A model generated the notes under the pieces. That model had not been told where the DNA came from, made no database searches, and worked only from the letters and a program-made list of their open reading frames with translations. A program made the position numbers and the translations under genes. Shown piece after piece: positions 9,933 to 19,375 of a stretch of DNA of 64,000 bases (position 1 is the first letter of the stretch; every line of letters begins with the position of its first letter). The stretch is from positions 1 through 64,000 of the forward strand of contig BMPS01000004.1 of NCBI GenBank assembly GCA_014647715.1, written 5' to 3'. This DNA comes from Streptomyces cinereus. Lineage in GTDB: Bacteria > Pseudomonadota > Gammaproteobacteria > Pseudomonadales > Moraxellaceae.

Positions 9933-9963
9933 AAAAAAGCCCTCAATGCTGTTGAGCGCTTTT
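9933..9963 (-). terminator. terminator of the decayed GTPase operon
   Basis: AAAAGC-C-CTCAA pairs with TTGAG-C-GCTTTT (one C/C mismatch, 5-base loop), and the A run on the left gives a U run on the minus strand. It marks the 3' end of the transcript that starts with the unknown gene at 10902. Confidence 0.65.
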
Positions 9964-10056
9964 CCATGGCTAATAGTTAATGGTGAATGGTTACCGTGTA
10001 AACTAACGCTACATTAATGAGATGCTTTATCATGCTCTGTCAAACGATTAGCTGCT

Positions 10057-10433
10057 TTATTCATAGCCATTTATGGTATGGATTAATTCGTGCAATTCTT
10101 CATTAGATAGCACAATAAATGGCTCACTGGGCTTAATACGGCTGTCCATTTGAAACAACTAATCATTCATATTTGTATCCAAATATTTACTAGCGTAAAG
10201 GTTTTAAAAATGCCCATCGCTTTGCGATAACATCGGCCAAATAAAGCTAAAGCGTTCCTGCCCAGGTGTGCCATATAGACCAATGCGTTAATGCCCCCTC
10301 TAGCGCTAATTCACCGACTGACTAGATTTGGCAAGAGGGTTAGGGGCATTGGGGTATCACTGTTTATAACAGCTAAAAATTGCGTAGACTGGGCAACACC
10401 AGATGATGGATTGCCAACTCGAGCAGGCGCATT
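10057..10433 (-). pseudogene. decayed small GTPase gene (Ras/MglA-like, COG2229 type)
   Basis: Fragments of a GTPase are read in different frames on the minus strand. The clearest, 10287 to 10204, encodes RIGLYGTPGQERFSFIWPML, containing the G3 motif TPGQERF. Upstream, around 10418-10311, a different frame gives GNPSSGVAQST, like a P-loop lacking its Lys, then TPMPLT; a third frame gives GELALEG just before the G3 piece. A later open piece (10149-10057) reads SNEELHELI. Several frameshifts and stops separate the pieces. An ATG overlaps the stop of the upstream gene (TAATG), suggesting former translational coupling. Family assignment is from memory of GTPase motifs. Confidence 0.7.
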
Positions 10434-10902
10434 AAAGACTAAGCGCTAGTGTTAAGGTATTGTCTGTCGCTGATTGATAAGCGTGAGCGACATCAGCGGT
10501 GAGTTTAGCGGCAGCGGATGGCATATTGTCGACAGGCATACCAGAAAAAAACGGCAATTGTGAGAACAACCACTCGCTCAATGGCGCAAAATCTTTGATG
10601 GGTAACACCAATAAATCTTGCGATAAATAGCCGTTTTCCGTCTCACTACGAGCGGTATAAATAGTGGCTGTATTGGGTTTGCTATTAATTAACTTTTGAA
10701 CGCTTTCAGCATGACGAAAATCATGATTGACCATAAATAAATCAATTTGCTGATTGTTCGCTGATACCCATTCAAGGTCTGCTTCGAGTCTCAGCAAGAT
10801 GCGTAGATAGCCTTTTAGCATCACTTGGTCGCCAGGCTTGATGCCAACCAAAGCAATCCGCATCACTTTTTTTAGACGATCTGAGGCAGACGTGACATTC
10901 AT
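10432..10902 (-). CDS. unknown protein upstream of the GTPase remnant
   Basis: I do not recognise the family. The 156-residue protein looks soluble, with alternating beta and helix segments: RIALVGIKPGDQVMLKGYLRI near the N-terminus (read in two parts, a VMRIALVGIK strand then a helix), IDLFMVNHDF, TIYTARSETE and LLVLPIKDFAPLSEWLF, which together look like a receiver-like or degenerate nucleotide-fold domain without the catalytic acids. GGAG lies at good distance before ATG 10902. It was probably the first gene of an operon with the GTPase that follows, now decayed, so it may be losing its partner. Confidence 0.6.
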   Translation of the reverse strand: MNVTSASDRLKKVMRIALVGIKPGDQVMLKGYLRILLRLEADLEWVSANNQQIDLFMVNHDFRHAESVQKLINSKPNTATIYTARSETENGYLSQDLLVLPIKDFAPLSEWLFSQLPFFSGMPVDNMPSAAAKLTADVAHAYQSATDNTLTLALSL

Positions 10903-10954
10903 TGAGTAAACTCTCCAACAGCTAGCGAATTGACCTTTTACACAACTAAAACGC

Positions 10955-11028
10955 CATCAAGCATCCTTGCAATAAATTAACCTAACCCTTGGTGAAATGG
11001 ATACGTTAATTTATTGCAATTTTTGATG
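10955..11028. repeat. 15-bp perfect inverted repeat with outer 6-bp arms
   Basis: TTGCAATAAATTAAC (10967-10981) pairs perfectly with GTTAATTTATTGCAA (11005-11019) around a 23-base loop. Outside it CATCAA (10955-10960) pairs with TTGATG (11023-11028). It lies in the gap 10903-11220 between the unknown gene and the DUF4230 gene, which otherwise holds nothing I can identify. It has no strong T run beside it and could be an operator, a structured leader or the relic of a small mobile repeat. Confidence 0.6.
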
Positions 11029-11220
11029 AGAGTAGCAAATAAATGTCGTCTAAAACTAGCGGGTTTTAAAGTTGAGATTTTAGCAATATTCCTATGATTA
11101 AGGTAGGTTACATATCTATTATTTATGCCTTTCATACCAATTCTGACAGCACAAAAATAACATAAAACAAAAAAGCGCTTTTATCCTTGGCTTGGTGTTA
11201 TTGATAGCCAAAAAATTGGT

Positions 11221-11925
11221 TTAACCACAATTTTTAGCAGGCGCGGTGACTTTCACAGTGACTTGTACATTTGCCAGTGCAAATAGCGATTGCACTTGTT
11301 TTTGGGCATTATCATTGGCAGTTTGTAAAATGCCAGAGCGGCAAGCCGATGTCAGCACTTGGTTTTTGCCAGCCTCTTGCGCTTGGTTAAATATTTGCGG
11401 GTCGGCTTGCACCATGCCAAATACCCCTGTTTGGATATCATACACTTCAATGTTATCTAAATAACTATCCAAAATCTGCGCAGCGGGCAAGGTGATACTG
11501 ACATGGCTACCATCTGGGGTCACTTGTACATCAGTGGGTTTTAATTGATTTAAGTCAATGCCTGCGGTCACCCGTCCATGAGCGACAAACAGCCCCTTTT
11601 GTTGATCTTGCCACAGGGCGTACCAATTGCCCTCTTTTTGGCTAGTGATAACGGTATCGACATTATAGGCCACGGTTTGTAGTCGATTGAGGCTTTGAAT
11701 CTTAGTGACCACGCCTTCGCGGGTTAAAACCTCAACTTTTTTAGGCGTATTTGCTTGTTGCCACTGCAAAAATAGCCAACCCGCCACCGCAATCACCGCC
11801 AGTAAAAATAAACTCAGCCAAAAAGAAACCGGCTTTTTGTTACCCGGTGCGGGCGGTTCTGGCAAGTTTGTAGTCGGTTTTGCCTCAGCTGATGGCGTAG
11901 AAGATGAAGTGGGGAGTTGGGTCAT
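11221..11925 (-). CDS. DUF4230 membrane-anchored protein
   Basis: A 234-residue protein with a Pro/Ser/Thr-rich cytoplasmic start, one membrane helix near residues 33-53 (FWLSLFLLAVIAVAGWLFLQW), and an external domain resembling DUF4230: a long beta-rich region with AYNVDTVITSQK, GRVTAGIDLNQL and VSITLPAAQIL, then helices to the C-terminus. The family has no defined role. It starts with ATG at 11925 and stands alone, in divergent orientation to proS. Confidence 0.75.
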   Translation of the reverse strand: MTQLPTSSSTPSAEAKPTTNLPEPPAPGNKKPVSFWLSLFLLAVIAVAGWLFLQWQQANTPKKVEVLTREGVVTKIQSLNRLQTVAYNVDTVITSQKEGNWYALWQDQQKGLFVAHGRVTAGIDLNQLKPTDVQVTPDGSHVSITLPAAQILDSYLDNIEVYDIQTGVFGMVQADPQIFNQAQEAGKNQVLTSACRSGILQTANDNAQKQVQSLFALANVQVTVKVTAPAKNCG

Positions 11926-12045
11926 GTATCCATTCCTAATCGTTTATTTAATAGTGGATGCTATTTTGTATGGTTATGACTTGCCATAATTTCAATGCAG
12001 TTAGTTTAAATAGCCAATAGGTATGACCAAATTGTCCTAATTTAT

Positions 12046-12090
12046 AAAAATGCTAAAACCAAAAATGATAAGTGCAAAAATGCTAAGTCC
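12046..12090. repeat. 15-bp tandem repeat, 3 copies
   Basis: Units AAAAATGCTAAAACC, AAAAATGATAAGTGC and AAAAATGCTAAGTCC are adjacent, followed by a partial AAAAATACG. They lie in the roughly 300-base divergent spacer between the DUF4230 gene and proS, which otherwise shows no gene. Confidence 0.75.
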
Positions 12091-12228
12091 AAAAATACGG
12101 CATCGACTTGGCAAAAATTAAAAAAACTATTGCACCACCCAGTGGCATAAAATAAGATAATCGGTTTACCAAATAGTCTATCCATTCTCGTTTTTTTCTT
12201 ATTTCAAGCCGTACAAACAAGGTGTGCC

Positions 12229-14001
12229 ATGCGAGCCAGTCAATTTACTTTTGCAACGTTAAAAGAAACCCCAAGTGATGCTGATATCATCTCCAGCCAA
12301 TTAATGCTCCGTGCAGGGATGATTCGTAAATCTGCGTCGGGTCTCTACACGTGGCTACCGATGGGTCTAAAAACCTTACAAAAAGTTAAAAAAATCATCC
12401 GTGAAGAGATGGATGCCATCAACTGCCAAGAGCTGCTAATGCCTGTGGTGCAATCGGCCGAGCTTTGGCAAGAATCAGGTCGCTGGGAAGCCTATGGTCC
12501 TGAACTGCTGCGGTTTAAAGACCGTCACCAACGCGACTTTGTGTTAGGTCCAACGCATGAAGAAGTGATAACCGATATCGCGCGTAACTTGCTAAAAAGC
12601 TATAAGCAGCTCCCTGTGAGCTACTACCAAGTACAAACCAAATTTCGTGACGAAATTCGCCCACGCTTTGGGGTGATGCGTTCACGTGAATTTATCATGA
12701 AAGATGCCTATTCGTTTCATATCGACCAACCCTCATTACAGCGCACCTATGATGATATGTACCGCGCTTATCATAATATCTTTACCCGTCTTGGGTTAGA
12801 CTTTCGTGCGGTGCAAGCCGATACTGGCTCGATTGGTGGATTTGCGTCGCATGAGTTTCAAGTACTCGCGGGCAGTGGTGAAGACGATATCGTGTTTTCA
12901 GATAGCTCAGATTATGCGGCCAATATTGAGCTTGCTGAAGCGGTGGCGGTCGGTGAACGTGCTGCCCCAACGCAAAATAAAACAGCGGTCAGTACGCCCA
13001 ATATGCCAACTTGTGAGCAAGTGGCTGAGCATTTAGGCTTGCCATTATCACAGACGGTCAAAACTTTAATCGTCGAAGGTGAAGCTACCGAAGAAGGTAA
13101 AACCACCTTAGTCGCGTTAGTGTTAAGGGGCGATCATACCCTAAATGAAATCAAAGCCGAAAAATTGGCGCAAGTCAAAGCCCCACTCACCATGGCGAGC
13201 GAAGAGGCGATGCAAGCAGCGGGGCTGCACAAAGGGTATATCGGGGTGTTTGATTTGAACATGCCAGTGATTGTAGATCGTGCTGCTGCACTGCTTTCAG
13301 ATTTTGTTAGCGGTGCCAATAAGCCAGATTTTCATACCACAGGCGTCAACTGGGAGCGTGATGCGTCCATCACCGAAATTGCCGATATTCGCAACGTGGT
13401 GGAAGGCGACCCAAGCCCAGATGGACAAGGTACTTTACAAATCCGCCGCGGTATCGAAGTTGGTCATATCTTCCAATTGGGTGACAAATACGCCAAAGCG
13501 TTAAACTGTGCGGTGATGGGCGAGCAGGGCAAACCTGTCATTACTATGATGGGCTGTTATGGTATCGGCGTGACCCGTATCGTCGCCGCCGCCATTGAAC
13601 AAAACCACGATAACAATGGTATCATTTGGAAAACCAGTAGCACAGGTGAGAGCCTTGCGCCATTCACTGTGGCGATTGTGCCGATGATTAAAGGCAAAAT
13701 GAAAGATGCTCTAGACCCAGCGAAAGGGGACAATGCAATGCAACTTGCCGAAGCGCTTTACACTGAGCTAAAAGCCCAAGGTGTTGATGTGCTACTTGAT
13801 GACCGAGACGAGCGCGCTGGGGTAAAATTCGCCGATTTAGAGCTCGTTGGCATTCCCCATCGTATCGTTATCTCAGAGAAAAATATCAGTGAAACAGGCG
13901 AGGTAAAATACGAATATGTCAATCGCCAAGACGGTGAAAAACAATTGCTCACTGCCGCGCAATTAAACCAACTGTTTAAAGACAATCAATTGATTGGCTA
14001 A
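12229..14001 (+). CDS. proS: prolyl-tRNA synthetase ProS
   Basis: ProS is a class II synthetase that charges tRNA-Pro in the cytoplasm. The 590-residue protein is the bacterial type: an N-terminal catalytic part ([57 protein letters not shown] region), an inserted editing domain at about residues 225-405 that hydrolyses Ala-tRNA-Pro, the motif 3 region ([19 protein letters not shown]) and a C-terminal anticodon-binding domain ([26 protein letters not shown]). It is slightly longer than E. coli ProS (572). It starts with ATG at 12229 and has its own terminator. Confidence 0.97.
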   Translation: MRASQFTFATLKETPSDADIISSQLMLRAGMIRKSASGLYTWLPMGLKTLQKVKKIIREEMDAINCQELLMPVVQSAELWQESGRWEAYGPELLRFKDRHQRDFVLGPTHEEVITDIARNLLKSYKQLPVSYYQVQTKFRDEIRPRFGVMRSREFIMKDAYSFHIDQPSLQRTYDDMYRAYHNIFTRLGLDFRAVQADTGSIGGFASHEFQVLAGSGEDDIVFSDSSDYAANIELAEAVAVGERAAPTQNKTAVSTPNMPTCEQVAEHLGLPLSQTVKTLIVEGEATEEGKTTLVALVLRGDHTLNEIKAEKLAQVKAPLTMASEEAMQAAGLHKGYIGVFDLNMPVIVDRAAALLSDFVSGANKPDFHTTGVNWERDASITEIADIRNVVEGDPSPDGQGTLQIRRGIEVGHIFQLGDKYAKALNCAVMGEQGKPVITMMGCYGIGVTRIVAAAIEQNHDNNGIIWKTSSTGESLAPFTVAIVPMIKGKMKDALDPAKGDNAMQLAEALYTELKAQGVDVLLDDRDERAGVKFADLELVGIPHRIVISEKNISETGEVKYEYVNRQDGEKQLLTAAQLNQLFKDNQLIG

Positions 14002-14079
14002 CCCAACAACTTACCGCTACAAACGGTGAGGTTTGATAGATGATTTGAGTCGAACATTTACACGTTTTGTATGGTGTGG

Positions 14080-14116
14080 AAAAACTGACAGTGCTAAGAT
14101 GGGCTGTCAGTTTTTT
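14080..14116 (+). terminator. terminator after proS
   Basis: AAAACTGACAG pairs with CTGTCAGTTTT across a 12-base loop, then a T run. It separates proS from prc, which argues against starting prc at the TTG at 14033 upstream of it. Confidence 0.85.
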
Positions 14117-14152
14117 CTGTTTATCGCTTCATTAAATAGAGTAAGGAAAGTC

Positions 14153-16336
14153 ATGCAATACAAACAACTTACCGCCAGTGTATTTGCCCTGTTGATGGGT
14201 GGGGCGATACTGGGACAAAGTTACCAAACCGCCATTGCAGCGTCGACGAGCGTCGGGCAGATCAATAACGAGCAGCGGCAGGTGACTCGGCAAGTCGCAG
14301 CGTTGTTGGATCGTAGCCATTATCTAGATAAAAAAATGGACGCTGCAACAGGCAAGCAAATTTTAGGCGACTATTTTGATGCGCTTGACCCCAATCATAG
14401 CGTATTTTTGCAGTCCGATATCGATGAATTTACCCAAAAATATGGCAATAGTTTCGCCGATTATCTCAAACGCGGTGATTTAAAAGCGGGTTTTGAAATT
14501 TATCAGCGTTTTATTGAACGCTCAAAAGCGTATTACACCTTTGCCGATAGCTTGTTAAAATCCCCTGTGAGCTTACAGAGCAACGAAACGGTCATTATGA
14601 ACCGTGAAAAATTGCCACGCTTTAAAACCGTTGCCGAGCAACGCGATTTTTGGCGCAAACAGCTGACCTACCAGCTGATTGGCATGACCATCAATCAAGA
14701 TGAAGACAAAAACAAAGACAAGTTTTTGCAAGAAAATGCCGATAAATACAACGCCAGTGATTTAGTCAAAAACGAAACGCGCTCACCAAGCCAAGTGCTG
14801 GCCCAGCGTTTAAAGCGCCAATATGCCCAGCTGCAGCGTATCGATAGCGACCAAATCGTTGAAACCCTATTAAATGCAGCGATGGCAGCCTATGACCCGC
14901 ACAGTAATTATTTTGCCCCCGTGCAAGCCAATGAGATGCAAATCCAATCGACGCTTGAATTGGTCGGTATCGGTGTCTCGATTCAGCCCGATCGCAAGAA
15001 TCCTGACTACACCCGCATTATCAGCTTAGTTGATGGTGGGCCTGCCGCTCGTTCGGGTCAAATCAAACCCAATGACTTAATCATCGGCGTATCGACTGAA
15101 GATAAAGGCATGGTCGATACCGTCGGTTATTCGACACGTGAAGTGGTGAACCTCATTCGCGGTAAAAAAGGTTCATCCGTTACCGTGCGCGTCAAAGCAC
15201 CTAACACCCCAGACAGTAGCGCGCGTAATGTCACCCTCATACGTGATGTGATTCAGCAAGAAGAATCGGGCGTCAATCATCGGGTAATTAGTGTCAAAGA
15301 TAAAAACGGACAAGCCAAAAAAATCGGTGTGCTAGAAATCCCAAGTTTTTATCTCAACTATAAAGCCCGCCGTGCGGGAGAAGACTATCGTAGCGTCAGC
15401 ATTGATACGGAAAACGCGTTAAAAGCCTTGAATCAGCAAAATATTGATGGCTTGGTGGTAGATCTGCGTGATGACCCAGGTGGCTCACTCGATGAAGTCG
15501 CTAAGATGATTGGCTTGTTCGTCAAGTCAGGTCCGCTGGTACAGATTCGTGATAACCGTGGCAATATCCAAGTGTATGAAGACGAAGACAAAGGTAAGCA
15601 GCTGTATACAGGCCCTATGAGCGTACTCATTAACCAAGGCTCGGCGTCAGCCAGCGAGATTTTTGCGGCAGCGATTCAAGATTATGGTCGCGGTCTGATT
15701 GTCGGCAGCACGACCACAGGTAAAGGCTCAGCGCAAATTCAGCTTGATAACCTTGCCTTAGGGTCAGCAACCTTAACCCAGCGTAAGTTCTACCGTATCA
15801 CTGGCGGCAGTACCCAAAATAAAGGTGTGGTACCCGATGTCCGCTTAGTCAATATCTATGAAGGCATGGAGTTTGGTGAACGTAGCATGAAAAACCCACT
15901 TGCGTGGGATACCATTCGTGCCGCGCCGTACCAACCTGCGGGCAACTATTCCCGTGAGACCTTACAATCGCTCAATGCCTTGTCACAGCAGCGTCAAGCA
16001 GCCAATGCCCAGTTTGCTTATCTAAGCCAACTCAACAGAATCCGTAATGAGGAAGATGATAAGAAACCTGTCAAATTGGACATCAATGACCGCCGTACTT
16101 TCCGCAAAAACATTGAGGCGAAAACCTTGGCAGCAGAAAATGCAAGACGTCAAGCCAATGGGGAAAGCCCTTATAGCACGTGGACAGCGTACCAAGCTGC
16201 GCAAGATGCAGAGTTAGAAGCCCGTAGCCATATGAAACAAGCCGAACGTCCAAAGCTGCCCGAAAGTGAAGCTTTTGTCATTGAAGCGGCTAATGTGATG
16301 CTTGATGCACAGACAGCCAATAACCAACGCCCCTAA
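14153..16336 (+). CDS. prc: tail-specific periplasmic protease Prc
   Basis: A 727-residue S41 serine protease that trims or degrades periplasmic proteins from their C-termini; in E. coli it controls the wall hydrolase MepS. It has an N-terminal signal peptide (MQYKQLTASVFALL to AIAAS), a long N-terminal helical region, a PDZ domain at about residues 255-345 (GIGVSIQ, DGGPAARSGQIKPND), the catalytic core with Ser499 in SASASEIFAAA and Lys524 in TTTGKGSAQ, and a C-terminal helical domain. The frame extends to TTG 14033, but ATG 14153 has a GTAAGGAAAG ribosome binding site and gives a proper signal peptide. Confidence 0.93.
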   Translation: MQYKQLTASVFALLMGGAILGQSYQTAIAASTSVGQINNEQRQVTRQVAALLDRSHYLDKKMDAATGKQILGDYFDALDPNHSVFLQSDIDEFTQKYGNSFADYLKRGDLKAGFEIYQRFIERSKAYYTFADSLLKSPVSLQSNETVIMNREKLPRFKTVAEQRDFWRKQLTYQLIGMTINQDEDKNKDKFLQENADKYNASDLVKNETRSPSQVLAQRLKRQYAQLQRIDSDQIVETLLNAAMAAYDPHSNYFAPVQANEMQIQSTLELVGIGVSIQPDRKNPDYTRIISLVDGGPAARSGQIKPNDLIIGVSTEDKGMVDTVGYSTREVVNLIRGKKGSSVTVRVKAPNTPDSSARNVTLIRDVIQQEESGVNHRVISVKDKNGQAKKIGVLEIPSFYLNYKARRAGEDYRSVSIDTENALKALNQQNIDGLVVDLRDDPGGSLDEVAKMIGLFVKSGPLVQIRDNRGNIQVYEDEDKGKQLYTGPMSVLINQGSASASEIFAAAIQDYGRGLIVGSTTTGKGSAQIQLDNLALGSATLTQRKFYRITGGSTQNKGVVPDVRLVNIYEGMEFGERSMKNPLAWDTIRAAPYQPAGNYSRETLQSLNALSQQRQAANAQFAYLSQLNRIRNEEDDKKPVKLDINDRRTFRKNIEAKTLAAENARRQANGESPYSTWTAYQAAQDAELEARSHMKQAERPKLPESEAFVIEAANVMLDAQTANNQRP

Positions 16337-16343
16337 TGGCAAA

Positions 16344-16371
16344 ATGCGTGTAAGCAAAAGCTTACATGCAT
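16344..16371. terminator. possible hairpin terminator after prc
   Basis: ATGCGTGTAAGC pairs with GCTTACATGCAT around AAAA with one mismatch. No T run follows, so termination is uncertain. The remaining sequence to 16607 has no gene I can support. Confidence 0.4.
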
Positions 16372-16607
16372 TGACGTTTGTACCACTGTTACTGAATATT
16401 AAATTTTGTAATAATACCTTCAACGGCACAGGGATGGTTCTCAAGGATTGAGATAAGGACAGAATTGCCAATAAAGGAATGGTTTATCGTAGTATTAAGG
16501 AATGATGCTTGATAAACAGGTGGAGTGAGACTTAGGATGAGTCAAGAAATTCACTACCAGTTAGTAAGGATCTTAGGGATGAGGTCAGTGATGCTAGGAT
16601 AGCAGGT

Positions 16608-16639
16608 AAAAAAGCCATATCAGATGATATGGCTTTTTT
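16608..16639 (-). terminator. terminator after csbD
   Basis: AAAAAAGCCATATCA pairs with TGATATGGCTTTTTT; it is symmetrical in A/T runs and lies 25 bases beyond the csbD stop on the minus strand. Confidence 0.85.
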
Positions 16640-16664
16640 ACTTTGGAGGATGAGTTAATCTATT

Positions 16665-16874
16665 CTAGAAACGATAGTTGTTACGGGTTGACCAGTCGTC
16701 GATTTCTTTTTCTACCACATCTTCGGCGCGGCCATAACGCTCTTGGATTTTACCTGATAGCTTTTGGCGATTACCTTCCAATTGGGTGATTTCATCATCA
16801 GTTAAGTCACCCCAAGTTTCTTTTACAGCGCCTTTAACTTGTTCCCATTGACCTTTAATCGTATTCTCGTTCAT
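16665..16874 (-). CDS. CsbD family stress protein
   Basis: A 69-residue hydrophilic protein of the CsbD family (E. coli YjbJ is a member), small helical proteins that are abundant under general stress or in stationary phase but have no defined activity. The start MNENTIKGQWEQVKGAVKE (seen as IKGQWEQVKG plus KETWGDLTDDE) and the repeated helix-turn pattern are characteristic. It ends WSTRNNYRF. The ribosome binding site AAGGAT precedes ATG 16874. It is monocistronic with its own terminator. Confidence 0.92.
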   Translation of the reverse strand: MNENTIKGQWEQVKGAVKETWGDLTDDEITQLEGNRQKLSGKIQERYGRAEDVVEKEIDDWSTRNNYRF

Positions 16875-16925
16875 GAGTAGTATCCTTTTTTGTAATTAAT
16901 TTAATGTTATATAACTAAAAATATA

Positions 16926-16971
16926 TACCCAATCATGCATCTTTATTATTGCTTGGATTGTTTATTGGGTA
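16926..16971. repeat. 8-bp inverted repeat upstream of csbD
   Basis: TACCCAAT (16926-16933) pairs with ATTGGGTA (16964-16971) across 30 bases. It lies in the roughly 295-base spacer between csbD and slyD, 52 bases before the csbD start. It may be a regulatory site or a structured leader; nothing else is seen in the spacer. Confidence 0.35.
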
Positions 16972-17118
16972 CGAAACTATTATGCCAAAATTTAGCGCAC
17001 AGTGTGTGGTAAAAACTGTAGCAAAGCATCAAAAAACGTAACTAAATCAATGATTTTGTAAATAATATCAAGTGTTTCTTACACCCCGTAAAAGTATTTC
17101 ATAGGGTAAAATTTTGCA

Positions 17119-17149
17119 CAAAAAAAGAAGGCTATAATCATAGCCTTCG
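17119..17149 (-). terminator. terminator after slyD
   Basis: GAAGGCTAT pairs with ATAGCCTTC around AATC, with an A run on the left that becomes a U run in the minus-strand transcript. Confidence 0.85.
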
Positions 17150-17169
17150 ATTTAATTTTCGCTAATGAC

Positions 17170-17658
17170 TTAGTGGTGATGACCACCTGCACCGTGTACG
17201 TGACCATGTTGTAACTCTTCATCTGATGCATCGCGAATGCTTGCCACTTCCACATCAAAATGAAGTTTTTTGCCTGCTAAAGGATGGTTCGCATCAACAA
17301 TCACTTTGTCATCTTGTACATCTTTCACAGTGACTAACATCACATGACCGTCTTCAGTTTGAGATTGGAACTGCATGCCTGGTTGGATATCTTCGACACC
17401 TTGGAAGTTTTCGCGTGGGACTTCTTGTACTGCCGCATCATCAAATTCGCCATAAGCATCTGCAGGTTCAATGCTTGCAGTAAATTTATCACCCACTGAT
17501 TTGCCCGCCAATTGTGACTCAAGACCTGGAATAATGTTTTGATAGCCATGTAAATACGCTAAAGGTTGACCTTCTGGTGATTGGTCAATGACGTTACCTT
17601 CGTCGTCTTTTAAGGTGTAATGAAAATGTACAACGTTGTTATTATTGATAGTAGACAT
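17170..17658 (-). CDS. slyD: FKBP-type peptidyl-prolyl isomerase, SlyD-like
   Basis: A 162-residue cytoplasmic FKBP isomerase and chaperone of the SlyD type. The FKBP fold is interrupted by an IF (insert-in-flap) domain: VVHFHYTLKDDEGNVIDQS and PLAYLHGYQNIIPGLESQL begin it, residues about 65-120 form the insert, and DANHPLAGKKLHFDVEV closes it. The tail is short and His-rich (HGHVHGAGGHHH), the remnant of the metal-binding tail that gives SlyD its nickel role. It starts with ATG at 17658. Confidence 0.92.
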   Translation of the reverse strand: MSTINNNNVVHFHYTLKDDEGNVIDQSPEGQPLAYLHGYQNIIPGLESQLAGKSVGDKFTASIEPADAYGEFDDAAVQEVPRENFQGVEDIQPGMQFQSQTEDGHVMLVTVKDVQDDKVIVDANHPLAGKKLHFDVEVASIRDASDEELQHGHVHGAGGHHH

Positions 17659-18005
17659 CGCTAAAATTCCTTATGAATCAATGAGTGGATTGGCAAATCG
17701 CTTTTTTGGCACAATAAATTAAAAATTGCTAGGATTTTTCACTATAATTACCTTGAAAAATAATCACCGTGAAAATCTTTCAATTTTTGGTTAAACCTCA
17801 AAATACGCCAAAAGATGTTGATGTAAATTGTAACATCAATCATTAAAAGTTTGGCAGTTATAGATGTTAAAACACATTTTTAATCATTCAACCATACAAC
17901 ACTGTAACAATAAAGCCGTGTTCTGTTATTAATGGCGATAAGATTTAAAAATTCAATTTATTGGGCAAATTATTTATTAATGTGTCCTGTACCCAGTAGG
18001 GGAGT
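17659..18005. other. intergenic region between slyD and the AI-2E permease
   Basis: No gene is supported. It contains a 7-bp inverted repeat, TTGATGT (17818-17824) with ACATCAA (17833-17839), and a direct pair of roughly 16-bp repeats near 17745-17776 (TTACCTTGAAAA and TCACCGTGAAAA). The first could be an operator. Confidence 0.4.
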
Positions 18006-19163
18006 TTATATAACCCAGCCTCTATCTGCCAAAATGCGTTTGATTTGGGCATAAATCACTGGCGCACTAATGAGTCCCGCCAACCCAAACGTCGCTTCAA
18101 GCACCAAAATAAATAACAACAATTCCCAAGCAGATGCTCGGATTTTGTGACCAATGATTTGCGCATTTAAAAAGTATTCAAGTTTATGAATGCTTACCAA
18201 CCACGCAAGCGATAAAATGCTGATGCCAAGCCCGTGAGTAAGGCTAAGCAAGACGATAACAATGTTTGAGACCAAATTACCAACGACAGGGAATAGCCCT
18301 GCACAAAAGGTGATAAGCACAACGGTCCACGCCATCGGTAGCGGATGACCGAGTAGCGGTAATATCCCTAGCAAAAACACCGAAGTTAAGATGGTATTGA
18401 TACTAGAGATTTTGACTTGCGCAAAAAACACATCATTAAACCCCATGATAAGTTCATCAAATTTTTGGCGCAAATGCTGGGTAAATGGGGTTTTATGCGC
18501 CGCGCTATTCACAGGTACTTGCAACGCGACAATACAACCAATCACAACACCCGCTAGCACATAACCAAGCCCGCGCAACGTATGAATACCCACTAACTGT
18601 AGTTGTGGCGCATGACTTTTGATAGTACTCATGAGTATAGCTTGAAATGAACTGACTGAAATGGGTAGATGCTGAGAAATACTTGCGGGTAGTAGGGTAT
18701 GAAGCTGGTCAAATATGTCCAATATCTGTCGGATAAGCTTATTAAACACATCAACACTGGCTTTATCAGCAATCCAATCGCCAAATACATACACAGTAAG
18801 CGAAATTATGGTCGCCAAAATGGCAATAGCAAACCATTCTGCCACTTTACCCATACGCTGCTGACGCGAGGCGCTATGCATATAGGCAATGACATGCCGA
18901 TGAATCCAGCCGGCAATACCGCGAACCAGCGCATAAGTTATTAAAGTTGCAAAAAGCACCAAGGTAAGATGTAGCAATAGCACAGGCACCCAGACAACAA
19001 TCACGCTACTAATCGCTAACAAAAAACTCTTCATATCTGACCACTGTAGTCGATCGTTGGTCAAAAAAGGATCGCCTCCATGAGGAATGGTCGAAACGTT
19101 TTTTTTATTTTCAAGTGCTGGTTCAGGATTGTTGCCAAGTGGTTCAGCGGTCATAAATAACAT
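18006..19163 (-). CDS. AI-2E family transporter (permease)
   Basis: A 385-residue inner-membrane protein of the AI-2E transporter family (PF01594), which has about eight membrane segments. Seen here: hydrophobic pairs near residues 46-85 and 108-132, a soluble amphipathic stretch (about 135-190), then segments to the C-terminus with the family-like FFAQVKISSINTILTS and LPMAWTVVLITFCAGLFPVVGN region and a last one ending in SAPVIYAQIKRIL. Substrates differ between members (autoinducer-2, Na+/H+, others) and cannot be assigned. ATG 19163 is used; a Met three codons later is an alternative. Confidence 0.85.
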   Translation of the reverse strand: MLFMTAEPLGNNPEPALENKKNVSTIPHGGDPFLTNDRLQWSDMKSFLLAISSVIVVWVPVLLLHLTLVLFATLITYALVRGIAGWIHRHVIAYMHSASRQQRMGKVAEWFAIAILATIISLTVYVFGDWIADKASVDVFNKLIRQILDIFDQLHTLLPASISQHLPISVSSFQAILMSTIKSHAPQLQLVGIHTLRGLGYVLAGVVIGCIVALQVPVNSAAHKTPFTQHLRQKFDELIMGFNDVFFAQVKISSINTILTSVFLLGILPLLGHPLPMAWTVVLITFCAGLFPVVGNLVSNIVIVLLSLTHGLGISILSLAWLVSIHKLEYFLNAQIIGHKIRASAWELLLFILVLEATFGLAGLISAPVIYAQIKRILADRGWVI

Positions 19164-19375
19164 CTTAACAAGATAAAAAAAGATAAGCTAAAATTAACAC
19201 AATTTTAGTGATTAAAGTATTAGATTTATGCCAAAATTTTGTCAAAATCATCCGCGCGATGCGCAATAATAACCCGTGAAAATCGCAATCAAACGTAAAA
19301 TCGGCTACAATATGCCATCTTTTTTATTCTTTCTTTTATCGGTTATCAAGCCTCGCTACTTTTAAGTCAAACACT

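Noticed and set aside
14033-14152. upstream extension of prc from TTG 14033
   Set aside because: The extension runs through the proS terminator hairpin, and the internal ATG has a good ribosome binding site and a signal peptide directly after it.
16537-16602. 21-codon ORF after prc
   Set aside because: The only purine-rich sequence before it is too close to the ATG to be a ribosome binding site, and the peptide has no features.
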